Source of the DNA: Leptolinea sp. UBA5366
Lineage (GTDB): Bacteria > Chloroflexota > Anaerolineae > Anaerolineales > Anaerolineaceae
Assembly: GCA_002407845.1 (NCBI GenBank)
Contig: DHPK01000029.1
Location: 33,044 to 46,852 of the forward strand
Reading direction: 5' to 3'
DNA: 13,809 nt
A model generated the notes under the pieces. That model was given only the letters and a program-made list of their open reading frames with translations. It was not told the origin of the DNA and searched no databases. The stretch's first letter is position 1, and each line of letters opens with the position of its first letter. This document shows, piece after piece, positions 7,556 through 13,603 of this stretch. Position numbers and translations under genes: made by a program.

Positions 7556-8491
7556 ATGCTAAACAATATTCAATTAATTCTCATTTCCGGCTTTATGGGT
7601 GCCGGTAAAACAACTTTTTTACAGAACATTCTCGATAACTACGATCAATATAAAGTCGGTGTTTTAGTAAATGAATTCGGTGCGATCAGTGTCGACGGAA
7701 AAGTATTAGCGAAAGACGGTGTTGAAATCATTGAAGTGAACAACGGTTCGATTTTTTGCGCCTGTCTCAAAGCTGGATTTGTTAAAACGATGATTGAACT
7801 CTCGAAACAGCCGATCGATTACCTTTTCATTGAAAATTCAGGACTAGGCGACCCTTCCAACTTTCTCAAATTATTAGCTGAAATTGAGCCTTATACAGAG
7901 CGTAAGTTTGATTTTAAAGGAGCCATTTGCGTTGTTGACAGCGAATTATTCTTGGATTACAACGAAATTTTCACTCCAGTCCAGAATCAAGTCGCTTCAA
8001 GCGATTTCATCCTGGTGAATAAAACGGATCTGGTTGACCAGAACCAAATTGAAGAAATCCATCAGACAATCAACCAAATAAATCCGAAAGCTTTCATCTA
8101 TGACACGAAATTCGGACAGCTGCCATTCAACATCCTAACAGCAAATTTGAAAGCCAGCGACTTTATTGGCGAGACCAGCAATCATGACTGGAATCGGCCG
8201 GCTAACTACATTTTTTCCTCCGTTCTGACAGTCGAGAAGGAACCGTTAGAAGAATTCCTTTCGGCAATCAAATCTAAAATTCTAAGGCTGAAAGGTTTCT
8301 TAAAATCATCTCAGGGATTTTGGCATGTGGATATGGTCGGGGATCATTTCGTGATCAACACTGCAACGCTATCACAAGCAGAAGCATCTGAACTCGTGAT
8401 TATCGGAAAAGACAATCAAGATTTCAGTGAACTATTGGCCGAAAATTGGGAAAGATTGTTCAAGGAAAAACCATCCATCATTCCCAATTAA
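7556..8491 (+). CDS. CobW/COG0523-family P-loop GTPase (metal chaperone-like)
   Basis: This is a 311-residue cytosolic GTPase of the G3E family (CobW, HypB, UreG relatives), whose members deliver or insert metals. Walker A is GFMGAGKTT at 12-20, the VNEFG element follows at 38-42, a Walker B-like segment reads FIENSGLGDP at 91-100, and the base-specificity motif is NKTDL at 155-159. A C-terminal CobW_C-like region from about 215 contains FWHVDMVGDHF. The family's metal motif GCxCC is altered to GSIFCAC (64-70, cysteines C68 and C70), so metal choice or affinity may differ. The start at 7556 follows AAGGAAGG. The gene lies between a molybdenum hydroxylase operon and a 4Fe-4S protein, 31 bases upstream of the latter. 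It may support metallocofactor loading of one neighbour, but which metal is unknown. Confidence 0.88.
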   Translation: MLNNIQLILISGFMGAGKTTFLQNILDNYDQYKVGVLVNEFGAISVDGKVLAKDGVEIIEVNNGSIFCACLKAGFVKTMIELSKQPIDYLFIENSGLGDPSNFLKLLAEIEPYTERKFDFKGAICVVDSELFLDYNEIFTPVQNQVASSDFILVNKTDLVDQNQIEEIHQTINQINPKAFIYDTKFGQLPFNILTANLKASDFIGETSNHDWNRPANYIFSSVLTVEKEPLEEFLSAIKSKILRLKGFLKSSQGFWHVDMVGDHFVINTATLSQAEASELVIIGKDNQDFSELLAENWERLFKEKPSIIPN

Positions 8492-8522
8492 TTTAAATAA
8501 TCCGCGTTAGGCAGAGGTTATT

Positions 8523-9632
8523 ATGGAAAAAGCAAAAGTTTATTTTACAAATTTACGGACACAGACGATGGTCAATAATCGTCAGATTAAGCTTGAAAAA
8601 TTGATCCGGGCTGCAGGCATTGATCAGATTGATTTCAAACATAAATTCGTTGCGATTAAAATGCACTTCGGTGAACCAGGAAATCTATCTTTCCTGAGAC
8701 CCAACTATGCGAAGACTGTCGCAGACATCGTCAAGAGTTTGGGCGGAAAGCCTTATCTGGTTGATTGCAACACGCTGTATGTTGGGCGCCGAAAAAATGC
8801 ATTGGATCATATTGAAGCTGCCTTTGAAAACGGTTTTTCACCGTTGAGCACCGGCTGTCAGATTTTGATTGGCGATGGATTAAAAGGAACCGACGAAAAG
8901 CTTGTTCCGATTAAAGCTGAATACGTCGAAGAAGCCAAAATCGGAACCGCAGTCATGGACGCGGACATTTTTATCTCCCTGACTCATTTTAAAGGGCATG
9001 AAAACGCCGGTTTTGGCGGTACATTAAAGAATATCGGTATGGGCTGCGGGTCACGCCGCGGAAAAATGGAAATGCACAGCAATGGGAAACCGCAGGTTGA
9101 TCAGGAACTTTGTATCGGCTGCGGGAACTGCATTGAAATTTGCGCCTGGCAAGCGCCGAAAATCACTGATGGAAAATCTTTTATCGATCATCAAAAGTGT
9201 GTCGGCTGCGGACGCTGTATTGCTGTTTGCCCGGTCGACGCAATTTCTCCTGAATGGAGCCAGTCCAATAAGGTTTTGAATTACAAAATCGCTGAATATG
9301 CGCTGGCTGTCACACAGGGGCGCCCTTCATTTCATATCAGTTTGGTCATCGACGTCTCGCCGAATTGCGATTGCCACGATGAGAATGATGTCGCGATTGT
9401 CCCCGATGTCGGTATGTTCGCTTCTTTTGACCCTGTCGCGCTGGATCAGGCGTGTGCCGACGCAGTCAATCGCCAGCCTTTGAATCCAAACACACTGCTG
9501 ACAGACGGAAAACGGACTGACAAGGATCACTTTAAAGCGCTACATCCGGAAACGAATTGGCAGGATTGTGTCGCCCACGCGGAGAAGATCGGGATGGGCA
9601 CGTCAGCTTATGAACTGATTGAAGTGAAATAA
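8523..9632 (+). CDS. DUF362 protein with two [4Fe-4S] ferredoxin motifs
   Basis: This is a 369-residue soluble protein. A DUF362 domain occupies most of residues 1-180 (VAIKMHFGEPGN at 43-54, the DADIFISLTHFKGHENAGFG stretch at 146-165, GTLKNIGMGCGSRRGKMEMH at 166-185) and resumes after the ferredoxin insert at about 265-369 (DVSPNCDCHDENDVAIVPDV at 277-296). Between them are two ferredoxin motifs: C197-x2-C200-x2-C203-x3-C207 and C226-x2-C229-x2-C232-x3-C236-P. Each should bind one [4Fe-4S] cluster; the first lacks the usual proline after its last cysteine. DUF362 has no agreed biochemical role. The clusters point to electron transfer, and the neighbours suggest, as inference, that it could pass electrons to or from the upstream hydroxylase or the corrinoid-activation-like protein. 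AGAGG at 8513-8517 precedes the ATG. It is probably co-transcribed with the GTPase 31 bases upstream. Confidence 0.88.
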   Translation: MEKAKVYFTNLRTQTMVNNRQIKLEKLIRAAGIDQIDFKHKFVAIKMHFGEPGNLSFLRPNYAKTVADIVKSLGGKPYLVDCNTLYVGRRKNALDHIEAAFENGFSPLSTGCQILIGDGLKGTDEKLVPIKAEYVEEAKIGTAVMDADIFISLTHFKGHENAGFGGTLKNIGMGCGSRRGKMEMHSNGKPQVDQELCIGCGNCIEICAWQAPKITDGKSFIDHQKCVGCGRCIAVCPVDAISPEWSQSNKVLNYKIAEYALAVTQGRPSFHISLVIDVSPNCDCHDENDVAIVPDVGMFASFDPVALDQACADAVNRQPLNPNTLLTDGKRTDKDHFKALHPETNWQDCVAHAEKIGMGTSAYELIEVK

Positions 9633-9834
9633 AACATACTTATTGAGATATATCATTCTGCTTGTTGGAAGATTTCTCGCGGAATTAATCTCGCCGATTT
9701 ATTTCAGCGGCAATTGGATGTTGATCCGAAACAGAATGATTTATCTTATAGAATCAGTACTGGAAATTGCATCTTCGGAATATTATTTATATGCAGAATC
9801 AGTGCTGAAAAACGTTTCTCCAGAATAAAAAATG
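9633..9834 (+). other. Intergenic region without a supportable gene
   Basis: This A+T-rich stretch of about 200 bases lies between the DUF362 gene and the tRNA promoter. It has short open frames that lack a ribosome binding site and resemble nothing I know. An imperfect direct repeat starting AGAATCAGT and ending in CTG occurs at about 9750-9763 and 9795-9807. A 9-base inverted pair (9652-9660 with 9732-9740) is too far apart to be a terminator. Confidence 0.5.
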
Positions 9835-9841
9835 GTATAAT
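9833..9841 (+). promoter_or_regulatory. Extended -10 promoter for tRNA-Arg
   Basis: TGGTATAAT is an extended -10 element (TGn plus the consensus TATAAT at 9836-9841). Initiation is expected near 9848, about 36 bases before the tRNA. No clear -35 hexamer is seen, which extended -10 promoters tolerate. Confidence 0.55.
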
Positions 9842-9848
9842 CATTTCT

Positions 9849-9881
9849 GCATGAGTCCGACATCGCTTGGACTCATGTTTT
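9849..9881 (+). terminator. Hairpin plus T-run between tRNA promoter and tRNA-Arg
   Basis: CATGAGTCC (9850-9858) pairs exactly with GGACTCATG (9869-9877). The stem can extend inward by G-T and A-T pairs to a 6-base loop and is followed by TTTT. It could be the terminator of the upstream cobW-DUF362 unit or a hairpin in the 5' leader of the tRNA precursor. It lies just after the predicted tRNA start point, so the two roles are hard to separate. Confidence 0.5.
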
Positions 9882-9883
9882 AA

Positions 9884-9956
9884 GCCCTCATAGCTCAACG
9901 GATAGAGCACCGGTCTTCTAAACCGTAGGTTGCAGGTTCGAGTCCTGCTGGGGGCG
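9884..9956 (+). tRNA. trnR-UCU: tRNA-Arg (anticodon UCU)
   Basis: This is a full 73-base cloverleaf. The acceptor stem GCCCTCA (9884-9890) pairs with TGGGGGC (9949-9955), with one G-T pair, followed by discriminator G9956. The D stem is GCTC/GAGC with loop AACGGATA. The anticodon loop CTTCTAA at 9915-9921 gives anticodon TCT (9917-9919), which reads AGA. The T arm is GCAGG, loop TTCGAGT, CCTGC. The outermost anticodon-stem pair (C9910 with T9926) is mismatched. CCA is not encoded, so it must be added after transcription. A decayed integrase lies just downstream, making this tRNA a probable old attachment site. Confidence 0.96.
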
Positions 9957-10000
9957 CTAAATAGCAACGTCCGATATACGGTCTACCACAAATAACATAA

Positions 10001-10067
10001 ACCTTAGTTCATCGATTCAGTGACATTTTTATAAAAGAGGCACAAAATTGAACCGACGAACTAAGGT
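10001..10067. repeat. Inverted repeat flanking the integrase remnant start
   Basis: The arms 10001-10014 and 10054-10067 are reverse complements at 13 of 14 positions (core ACCTTAGTTC / GAACTAAGGT) and are 39 bases apart. The right arm covers the first codons of the integrase remnant. It may be an operator or recombinase binding site left from the mobile element. Confidence 0.55.
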
Positions 10068-10381
10068 CTTTTAAGTTGAAAAACTCACTGATGGATTTAT
10101 AAAAACTAAAATAGCAGAAGGATTAAGTGCAACCACGATCAAGCGTTATTTGCACGAATTGATCTTTTTAAATATCTTGGAGATGTAAAATTGAAGATAT
10201 CATACGGAATGATGTAATTATCTTAATAAATTATTTGCGCTCTGATTACAATTCCAATCAACCATTTCAAAAAGAGAAAAGGCTTTCAGATAAATCAATA
10301 CAAAACTAATTTAATTCTGGTTAATCTTTTGCTAAATGGGCTAAATTTGAATTTCATATACCTATTTTTTCTACTGAGGTA
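10048..10381 (+). pseudogene. Decayed tyrosine recombinase (integrase), N-terminal half only
   Basis: From a TTG at 10048 the frame reads LNRRTKVF, a TAA stop (10072-10074), then VEKLTDGFIKTKIAEGLS and ATTIKRYLHELIFLNILEM to a TAA at 10186. This is the SAM-like core-binding domain typical of phage/Xer integrases (GLSxxTIxxY...L). A one-base frameshift there resumes the protein from 10187 as KIEDIIRNDVIILINYLRSD, then YNSNQPFQKEKRLSDKSIQN, a TAA at 10307, a TAA at 10322, and SFAKWAKFEFHIP up to about 10363. The parts line up in family order and spacing, so this is one broken gene. About 105 codons survive; the catalytic domain with the R-H-R-Y residues is missing. It lies about 90 bases after tRNA-Arg on the same strand, the classic position for an integrase beside its attachment site. 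The family call is from memory of integrase patterns. Confidence 0.8.
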
Positions 10382-10423
10382 AAAAACCAAGGCAGGCTGC
10401 TCAGAAATCATACAGCCTGCCTT
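10381..10423 (-). terminator. Strong rho-independent terminator for the - strand gene
   Basis: The 11-bp perfect stem AAGGCAGGCTG (10389-10399) / CAGCCTGCCTT (10413-10423) has a 13-base loop. On the - strand it is followed by GG and six T residues (10386-10381). It lies 34 bases past the stop of the - strand gene. Confidence 0.85.
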
Positions 10424-10456
10424 AAACTGTGATTTTCATTTTAGCAAGATTTTAAA

Positions 10457-10729
10457 TCAGATGCCAACGATCTGATCCCAATCAAAATTTGCATACCAAT
10501 GATAGTCGATGTCATTTTGCGTTTTTGCAGCAACCTGATTTTGTATCGGGAAGTAGACATATTTTGTGTAAGCTTCCCGCTTTGATTGAACGAGATTTAT
10601 CGGAATATCTTTGACACGCACTTGTGTAATGCCGTACTCATCCGCCTTTGCTCCCATAAAAGCTTTGATAATATCTTTTTGAAAGCTGATAATCTTCGTT
10701 TCCATTTCCATATCGAAATGTTCAGTCAT
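10457..10729 (-). CDS. Small protein of unknown function (90 aa)
   Basis: I do not recognise this protein. It is soluble, with no signal peptide or membrane segment, and rich in charged and aromatic residues. It begins MTEHFDMEMETKIISFQKDI, has VRVKDIPINLVQSKREAYTK in the middle, and ends YHWYANFDWDQIVGI. There is no cysteine and no obvious catalytic motif. The start at 10729 is chosen because AAGGAG (10740-10735 on the - strand) lies 5 bases upstream. The next upstream ATG at 10744 would overlap that sequence. A good Shine-Dalgarno plus a dedicated strong terminator argue that it is a real, separately transcribed gene. It is the only - strand gene in the window and sits between an integrase remnant and A+T-rich DNA, so it may be cargo of the old element. 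Confidence 0.7.
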   Translation of the reverse strand: MTEHFDMEMETKIISFQKDIIKAFMGAKADEYGITQVRVKDIPINLVQSKREAYTKYVYFPIQNQVAAKTQNDIDYHWYANFDWDQIVGI

Positions 10730-10781
10730 GGGATCTCCTTTCATATTTAAACTAAAACATCCATTAAACGGTGTAGATTAA

Positions 10782-10787
10782 ATTATA
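10782..10787 (-). promoter_or_regulatory. Possible -10 box of the - strand small gene
   Basis: TATAAT on the - strand lies 53 bases before the ATG at 10729, in very A+T-rich DNA. No clear -35 is visible, and such hexamers are common by chance here. Confidence 0.35.
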
Positions 10788-10881
10788 TTCTTTTGTTTTT
10801 ATATATATTCTTCATTTTAATAATTTTTATTACATCGATCCTTGTCTCAACCGTAACGAAAACACCTGAGCAGCAGTTCTC

Positions 10882-10901
10882 ACCGCTATAATTACAGCGG
10901 T
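10882..10901 (+). promoter_or_regulatory. 20-bp palindrome over the likely -10 box of cinA (candidate operator)
   Basis: The stretch from 10882 (ACCGCT) through the centre TAATTA to AGCGGT (ending 10901) is its own reverse complement except for one mismatched pair. It contains TATAAT at 10887-10892, giving a start near 10899 and a leader of about 28 bases. A symmetric site over a -10 box is what a repressor operator looks like; no -35 hexamer is convincing. Confidence 0.5.
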
Positions 10902-10926
10902 TTAAGGTTCGAATAGAAGGATTAAA

Positions 10927-12072
10927 ATGGCAAAAGCTGAAATAATTGCGATAGGTTCAGAATTACTGCTTGGGGAAACTCAGGACACCAACACTTTCTA
11001 TCTGCTTAAAGAGCTGCGCGGGATGGGGATTGATGTGTTCCGCACGACGATGATCGGCGACAATCCAGCTCGTATTGCTCAGGTGATCAAGGAAGCATTG
11101 GAACGCGCAGACATCATCATCACAACTGGCGGTTTAGGACCGACAATCGACGATCCGACCCGGGATGCGGTTGCGCTGGCATTTGACACGGTAACTGTTT
11201 TTAAAGAGGAGCTGTGGGCAGATATCAGCAATTATTTCGCGAAGATGGGCAGATCCTCAACCGAAAACAACAAGCGCCAGGCTTACATTCCTGCATGCGC
11301 TGAGCCACTGGCAAATCCAGTCGGGACTGCACCAGCTTTTTATGTGGCAAAGAATGGCAAACTGGTACTCAGTCTGCCAGGGGTTCCCTCTGAGATGAAA
11401 TATATTTTTTCGAACGGAGCTAAAGCGGTTTTTGAAACCCTTTATCCATCGAAAGAGATTATCATCGTCCGTACGCTGCACACCTACGGATTAGGCGAAT
11501 CTGTGATTGACGAGATGGTCGGGGAACTCGAAACTTCAGCGAACCCAACGCTGGGGCTTTCCGCGAAGCAAGGACAAATTGATTTACGTCTGACTGCCAA
11601 AGGCAGCTCGCTCGAAAATACTCAGCAAGCCCTTGATCAGTTTGAAATCAGCATCAGACAACTGCTCGGCAATGCAATTTTCGGGTCAGAATCTGACACC
11701 CTTTATTCCGTTGTCAACGGGCTGCTGAAAAGTAAGGGAATCCAACTTTCAATCACTGAAACTGGAACTGACGGGCTGATCACGCGTGCCTTCGATCCTG
11801 AGTTGATCAAGTCTGAAAAACCATTCATAGGTGCTGCTCCATCACAGGCAACTAACATAGATCAGAAAGACTCTGAATCAGAAAGAGCTTTATTCCATTT
11901 ATCGGTAAAGATCGAACCGACAAAAGAGGGGTTTGATCATCTTCAAATCTTCCTGAAAACACATTGGAAAGACTACCAAAGCGAACGTTTTTACAACAGT
12001 CTGACCTTTTCAAAAGAGCAATCTGTTTTGTCTACACTAAATCTCGTTCGAACGGCTATAATAGAACAATAG
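10927..12072 (+). CDS. cinA: CinA-family protein with degenerate C-terminal amidase domain
   Basis: This is a 381-residue cytosolic protein. Residues 1 to about 170 form the molybdopterin-binding-like (MoCF/COG1058) domain: IIAIGSELLLGETQDTNTFY at 6-25, TTGGLGPTIDDPTRDAV at 66-82, and LPGVPSEMK at 150-158. In known CinA proteins this domain carries ADP-ribose/NMN-related pyrophosphatase activity. The C-terminal domain should be nicotinamide-nucleotide amidase (PncC) with an AESCTGG active-site motif. Here the matching stretch reads TETGTDG (277-283), so the catalytic serine and the following glycine pair are lost. The rest is poorly conserved, and the protein is shorter than the usual 410-420 residues. 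NMN deamidation is therefore unlikely. AGAAGGA at 10915-10921 supports the start. glgA follows after 54 bases. Confidence 0.88.
   Translation: MAKAEIIAIGSELLLGETQDTNTFYLLKELRGMGIDVFRTTMIGDNPARIAQVIKEALERADIIITTGGLGPTIDDPTRDAVALAFDTVTVFKEELWADISNYFAKMGRSSTENNKRQAYIPACAEPLANPVGTAPAFYVAKNGKLVLSLPGVPSEMKYIFSNGAKAVFETLYPSKEIIIVRTLHTYGLGESVIDEMVGELETSANPTLGLSAKQGQIDLRLTAKGSSLENTQQALDQFEISIRQLLGNAIFGSESDTLYSVVNGLLKSKGIQLSITETGTDGLITRAFDPELIKSEKPFIGAAPSQATNIDQKDSESERALFHLSVKIEPTKEGFDHLQIFLKTHWKDYQSERFYNSLTFSKEQSVLSTLNLVRTAIIEQ
12057..12062 (+). promoter_or_regulatory. Possible internal -10 box for glgA
   Basis: TATAAT at the very end of cinA lies 65 bases before the glgA start. A TTGTCT hexamer at 12028-12033 is too far away (23 bases) to be a normal -35. 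This is a weak candidate for separate glgA transcription. Confidence 0.25.
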
Positions 12073-12126
12073 ATTACGTTTTTCACAATTCAAAACTGCT
12101 GTGTTTGGGGATAATCGAGAATTGAC

Positions 12127-13578
12127 ATGACAAAGAAATTAAATATCCTTTTTTTGATTTCCGAAGCTGATCCTCTGATTAAGATTGGCGGACTGGGGGA
12201 TGTAGGCGGAACGCTTCCTATTGCATTAAAAAATCTGAAGTTATCGAAAACGAACCAAACTGAAATTGATGTTCGCGTCGCAATTCCTTATCACGATCGC
12301 CTGAAACAAATTAACTGGCCGTCCGAATGGGTATTAAACAGCAAGATCCAGTCGCGCCGGGGTTTTAGGGACATCTACATTTCTAAAGCGCTTGAAACAG
12401 AAGTACCCATTTACCTGATCGACGGCGTGCCGATCCGAAACACCGGCATCTACAGTAGCAATACGCACACTGACCTTGAAAAGTATGCATTTTTCTGCAT
12501 GGCTGCCTTCGAAATGTGCCGAAAGCTGGATTGGAAACCTGATATTCTGCATGCGCATGACTGGCACGCGGCCTTATCAGTGAAAAAACTGGCGCAAATC
12601 CGCGCCTATGATCCATTTTTCCAAGGAACAAAATCGCTCTACACAATCCATAACTTACCTTATTCAGGCGGAAATCATCCAGATATTCTCGATCTGTACG
12701 ACATTCCTCCTGCATTTGATTTGGATATTCCCTATTATCTGCGCAGCCTGCCGATGGCAATCGGACTGGACGCAGCTGATCACATCAGTACAGTTTCGAA
12801 GACGTATGCTGAAGAGATCACGACCGAAGCTTTTGGGCATGGGTACCAGACTTTTCTGCGCAACAACCGCCATAAACTGTCTGGAATCGTCAACGGCATT
12901 ATGATGGATCAGTGGAATCCGGAAATCGACAAAGTCATTTACCAGCCATTTAGTGGGAAGACACTTGAAAAAAGGGCTGAAAATAAACGCAGGATCCAGG
13001 AAGATTTCAATCTTCCGCAGAATCCGGATATTCCGCTGTTTGTAATGGTCGGGCGCATGACCTATCAAAAAGGGTTTGACCTCTGCATCCAAGCATTCAA
13101 GCAGATGTACGACATCAACTGGCAGGCGATCATTCTTGGCACCGGCGAAGAAGCGGTTCAGCGATCCTGTGTTGAATTGGAACGATCAAACCCAGATCGA
13201 GTCAGAGCTGTGATCAAATTTGACTCCCCGCTCTCACGGAAACTTTATGCCAGCGGCGATATGTTCCTGATGCCCTCCCGCTATGAACCCTGCGGAATTG
13301 CGCAAATGATCAGTATGTTGTATGGCTGCATCCCGGTTGCATGCGCCACCGGCGGATTGAAAGATACGATCAAAGATCCATTCGATCATCCGAAAGATTA
13401 CACCGGATTCCTTTTCAATAACGCAGACGTCGGAGGTGCTGAATGGGCGATGCGCCGCTCGATTGAATATTATTATGATAAAGAGAATTGGCGAAAGCTT
13501 CAGCTGCGGGGCATGAAACAAGATTTCTCCTGGGAAAAACAGGCGCTTCAATATCTGAAACTATACAAATCACTATGA
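12127..13578 (+). CDS. glgA: Glycogen synthase (ADP-glucose type, GT5)
   Basis: This is a 483-residue cytosolic glycosyltransferase of normal family length that transfers glucose from ADP-glucose to growing alpha-1,4-glucan. The N-terminal nucleotide-sugar motif is KIGGLGDVGGTLP at 19-31. The acceptor-side histidine motif is HAHDWHAAL at 142-150. VGRMTYQKGFDL at 308-319 supplies the family Arg and Lys (R310, K315). The catalytic Glu region is PSRYEPCGIAQM at 383-394 with E387, followed by ATGGLKDT at 407-414. The residue before ATGGL is Cys (C406), where many relatives have Arg. No strong Shine-Dalgarno is seen; CGAGA at 12116-12120 is the best match before the ATG. malQ begins 25 bases after the stop, so the genes form a glycogen metabolism unit. 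Use of ADP-glucose rather than UDP-glucose is inferred from the family. Confidence 0.93.
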   Translation: MTKKLNILFLISEADPLIKIGGLGDVGGTLPIALKNLKLSKTNQTEIDVRVAIPYHDRLKQINWPSEWVLNSKIQSRRGFRDIYISKALETEVPIYLIDGVPIRNTGIYSSNTHTDLEKYAFFCMAAFEMCRKLDWKPDILHAHDWHAALSVKKLAQIRAYDPFFQGTKSLYTIHNLPYSGGNHPDILDLYDIPPAFDLDIPYYLRSLPMAIGLDAADHISTVSKTYAEEITTEAFGHGYQTFLRNNRHKLSGIVNGIMMDQWNPEIDKVIYQPFSGKTLEKRAENKRRIQEDFNLPQNPDIPLFVMVGRMTYQKGFDLCIQAFKQMYDINWQAIILGTGEEAVQRSCVELERSNPDRVRAVIKFDSPLSRKLYASGDMFLMPSRYEPCGIAQMISMLYGCIPVACATGGLKDTIKDPFDHPKDYTGFLFNNADVGGAEWAMRRSIEYYYDKENWRKLQLRGMKQDFSWEKQALQYLKLYKSL

Positions 13579-13603
13579 AATTCCATTCAACAGGGGGTTT
13601 TCA

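Noticed and set aside
9750..9811. Imperfect direct repeat of about 13 bases with a 45-base period
   Set aside because: Only two copies, imperfect, with no spacer structure; not a CRISPR array or a recognisable element.
9643..9828. 61-codon + strand open frame starting with TTG after the DUF362 gene
   Set aside because: No ribosome binding site, no recognisable protein, and it overlaps the tRNA promoter region.
9746..9967. Open frame on the - strand containing SRTRTCNLRFRRPVLYPLSY
   Set aside because: It is the antisense of tRNA-Arg; this peptide is a well-known spurious translation of tRNA genes.
10457..10744. Longer version of the - strand small gene starting at 10744
   Set aside because: That start would place the clear AAGGAG Shine-Dalgarno inside the coding region, so the ATG at 10729 is preferred.
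10904..10911. AGGTTCGA before cinA, also present in the tRNA-Arg T arm, as a possible right attachment site
   Set aside because: Only 8 bases are shared and the match does not reach the tRNA 3' end, so chance is the simpler explanation.
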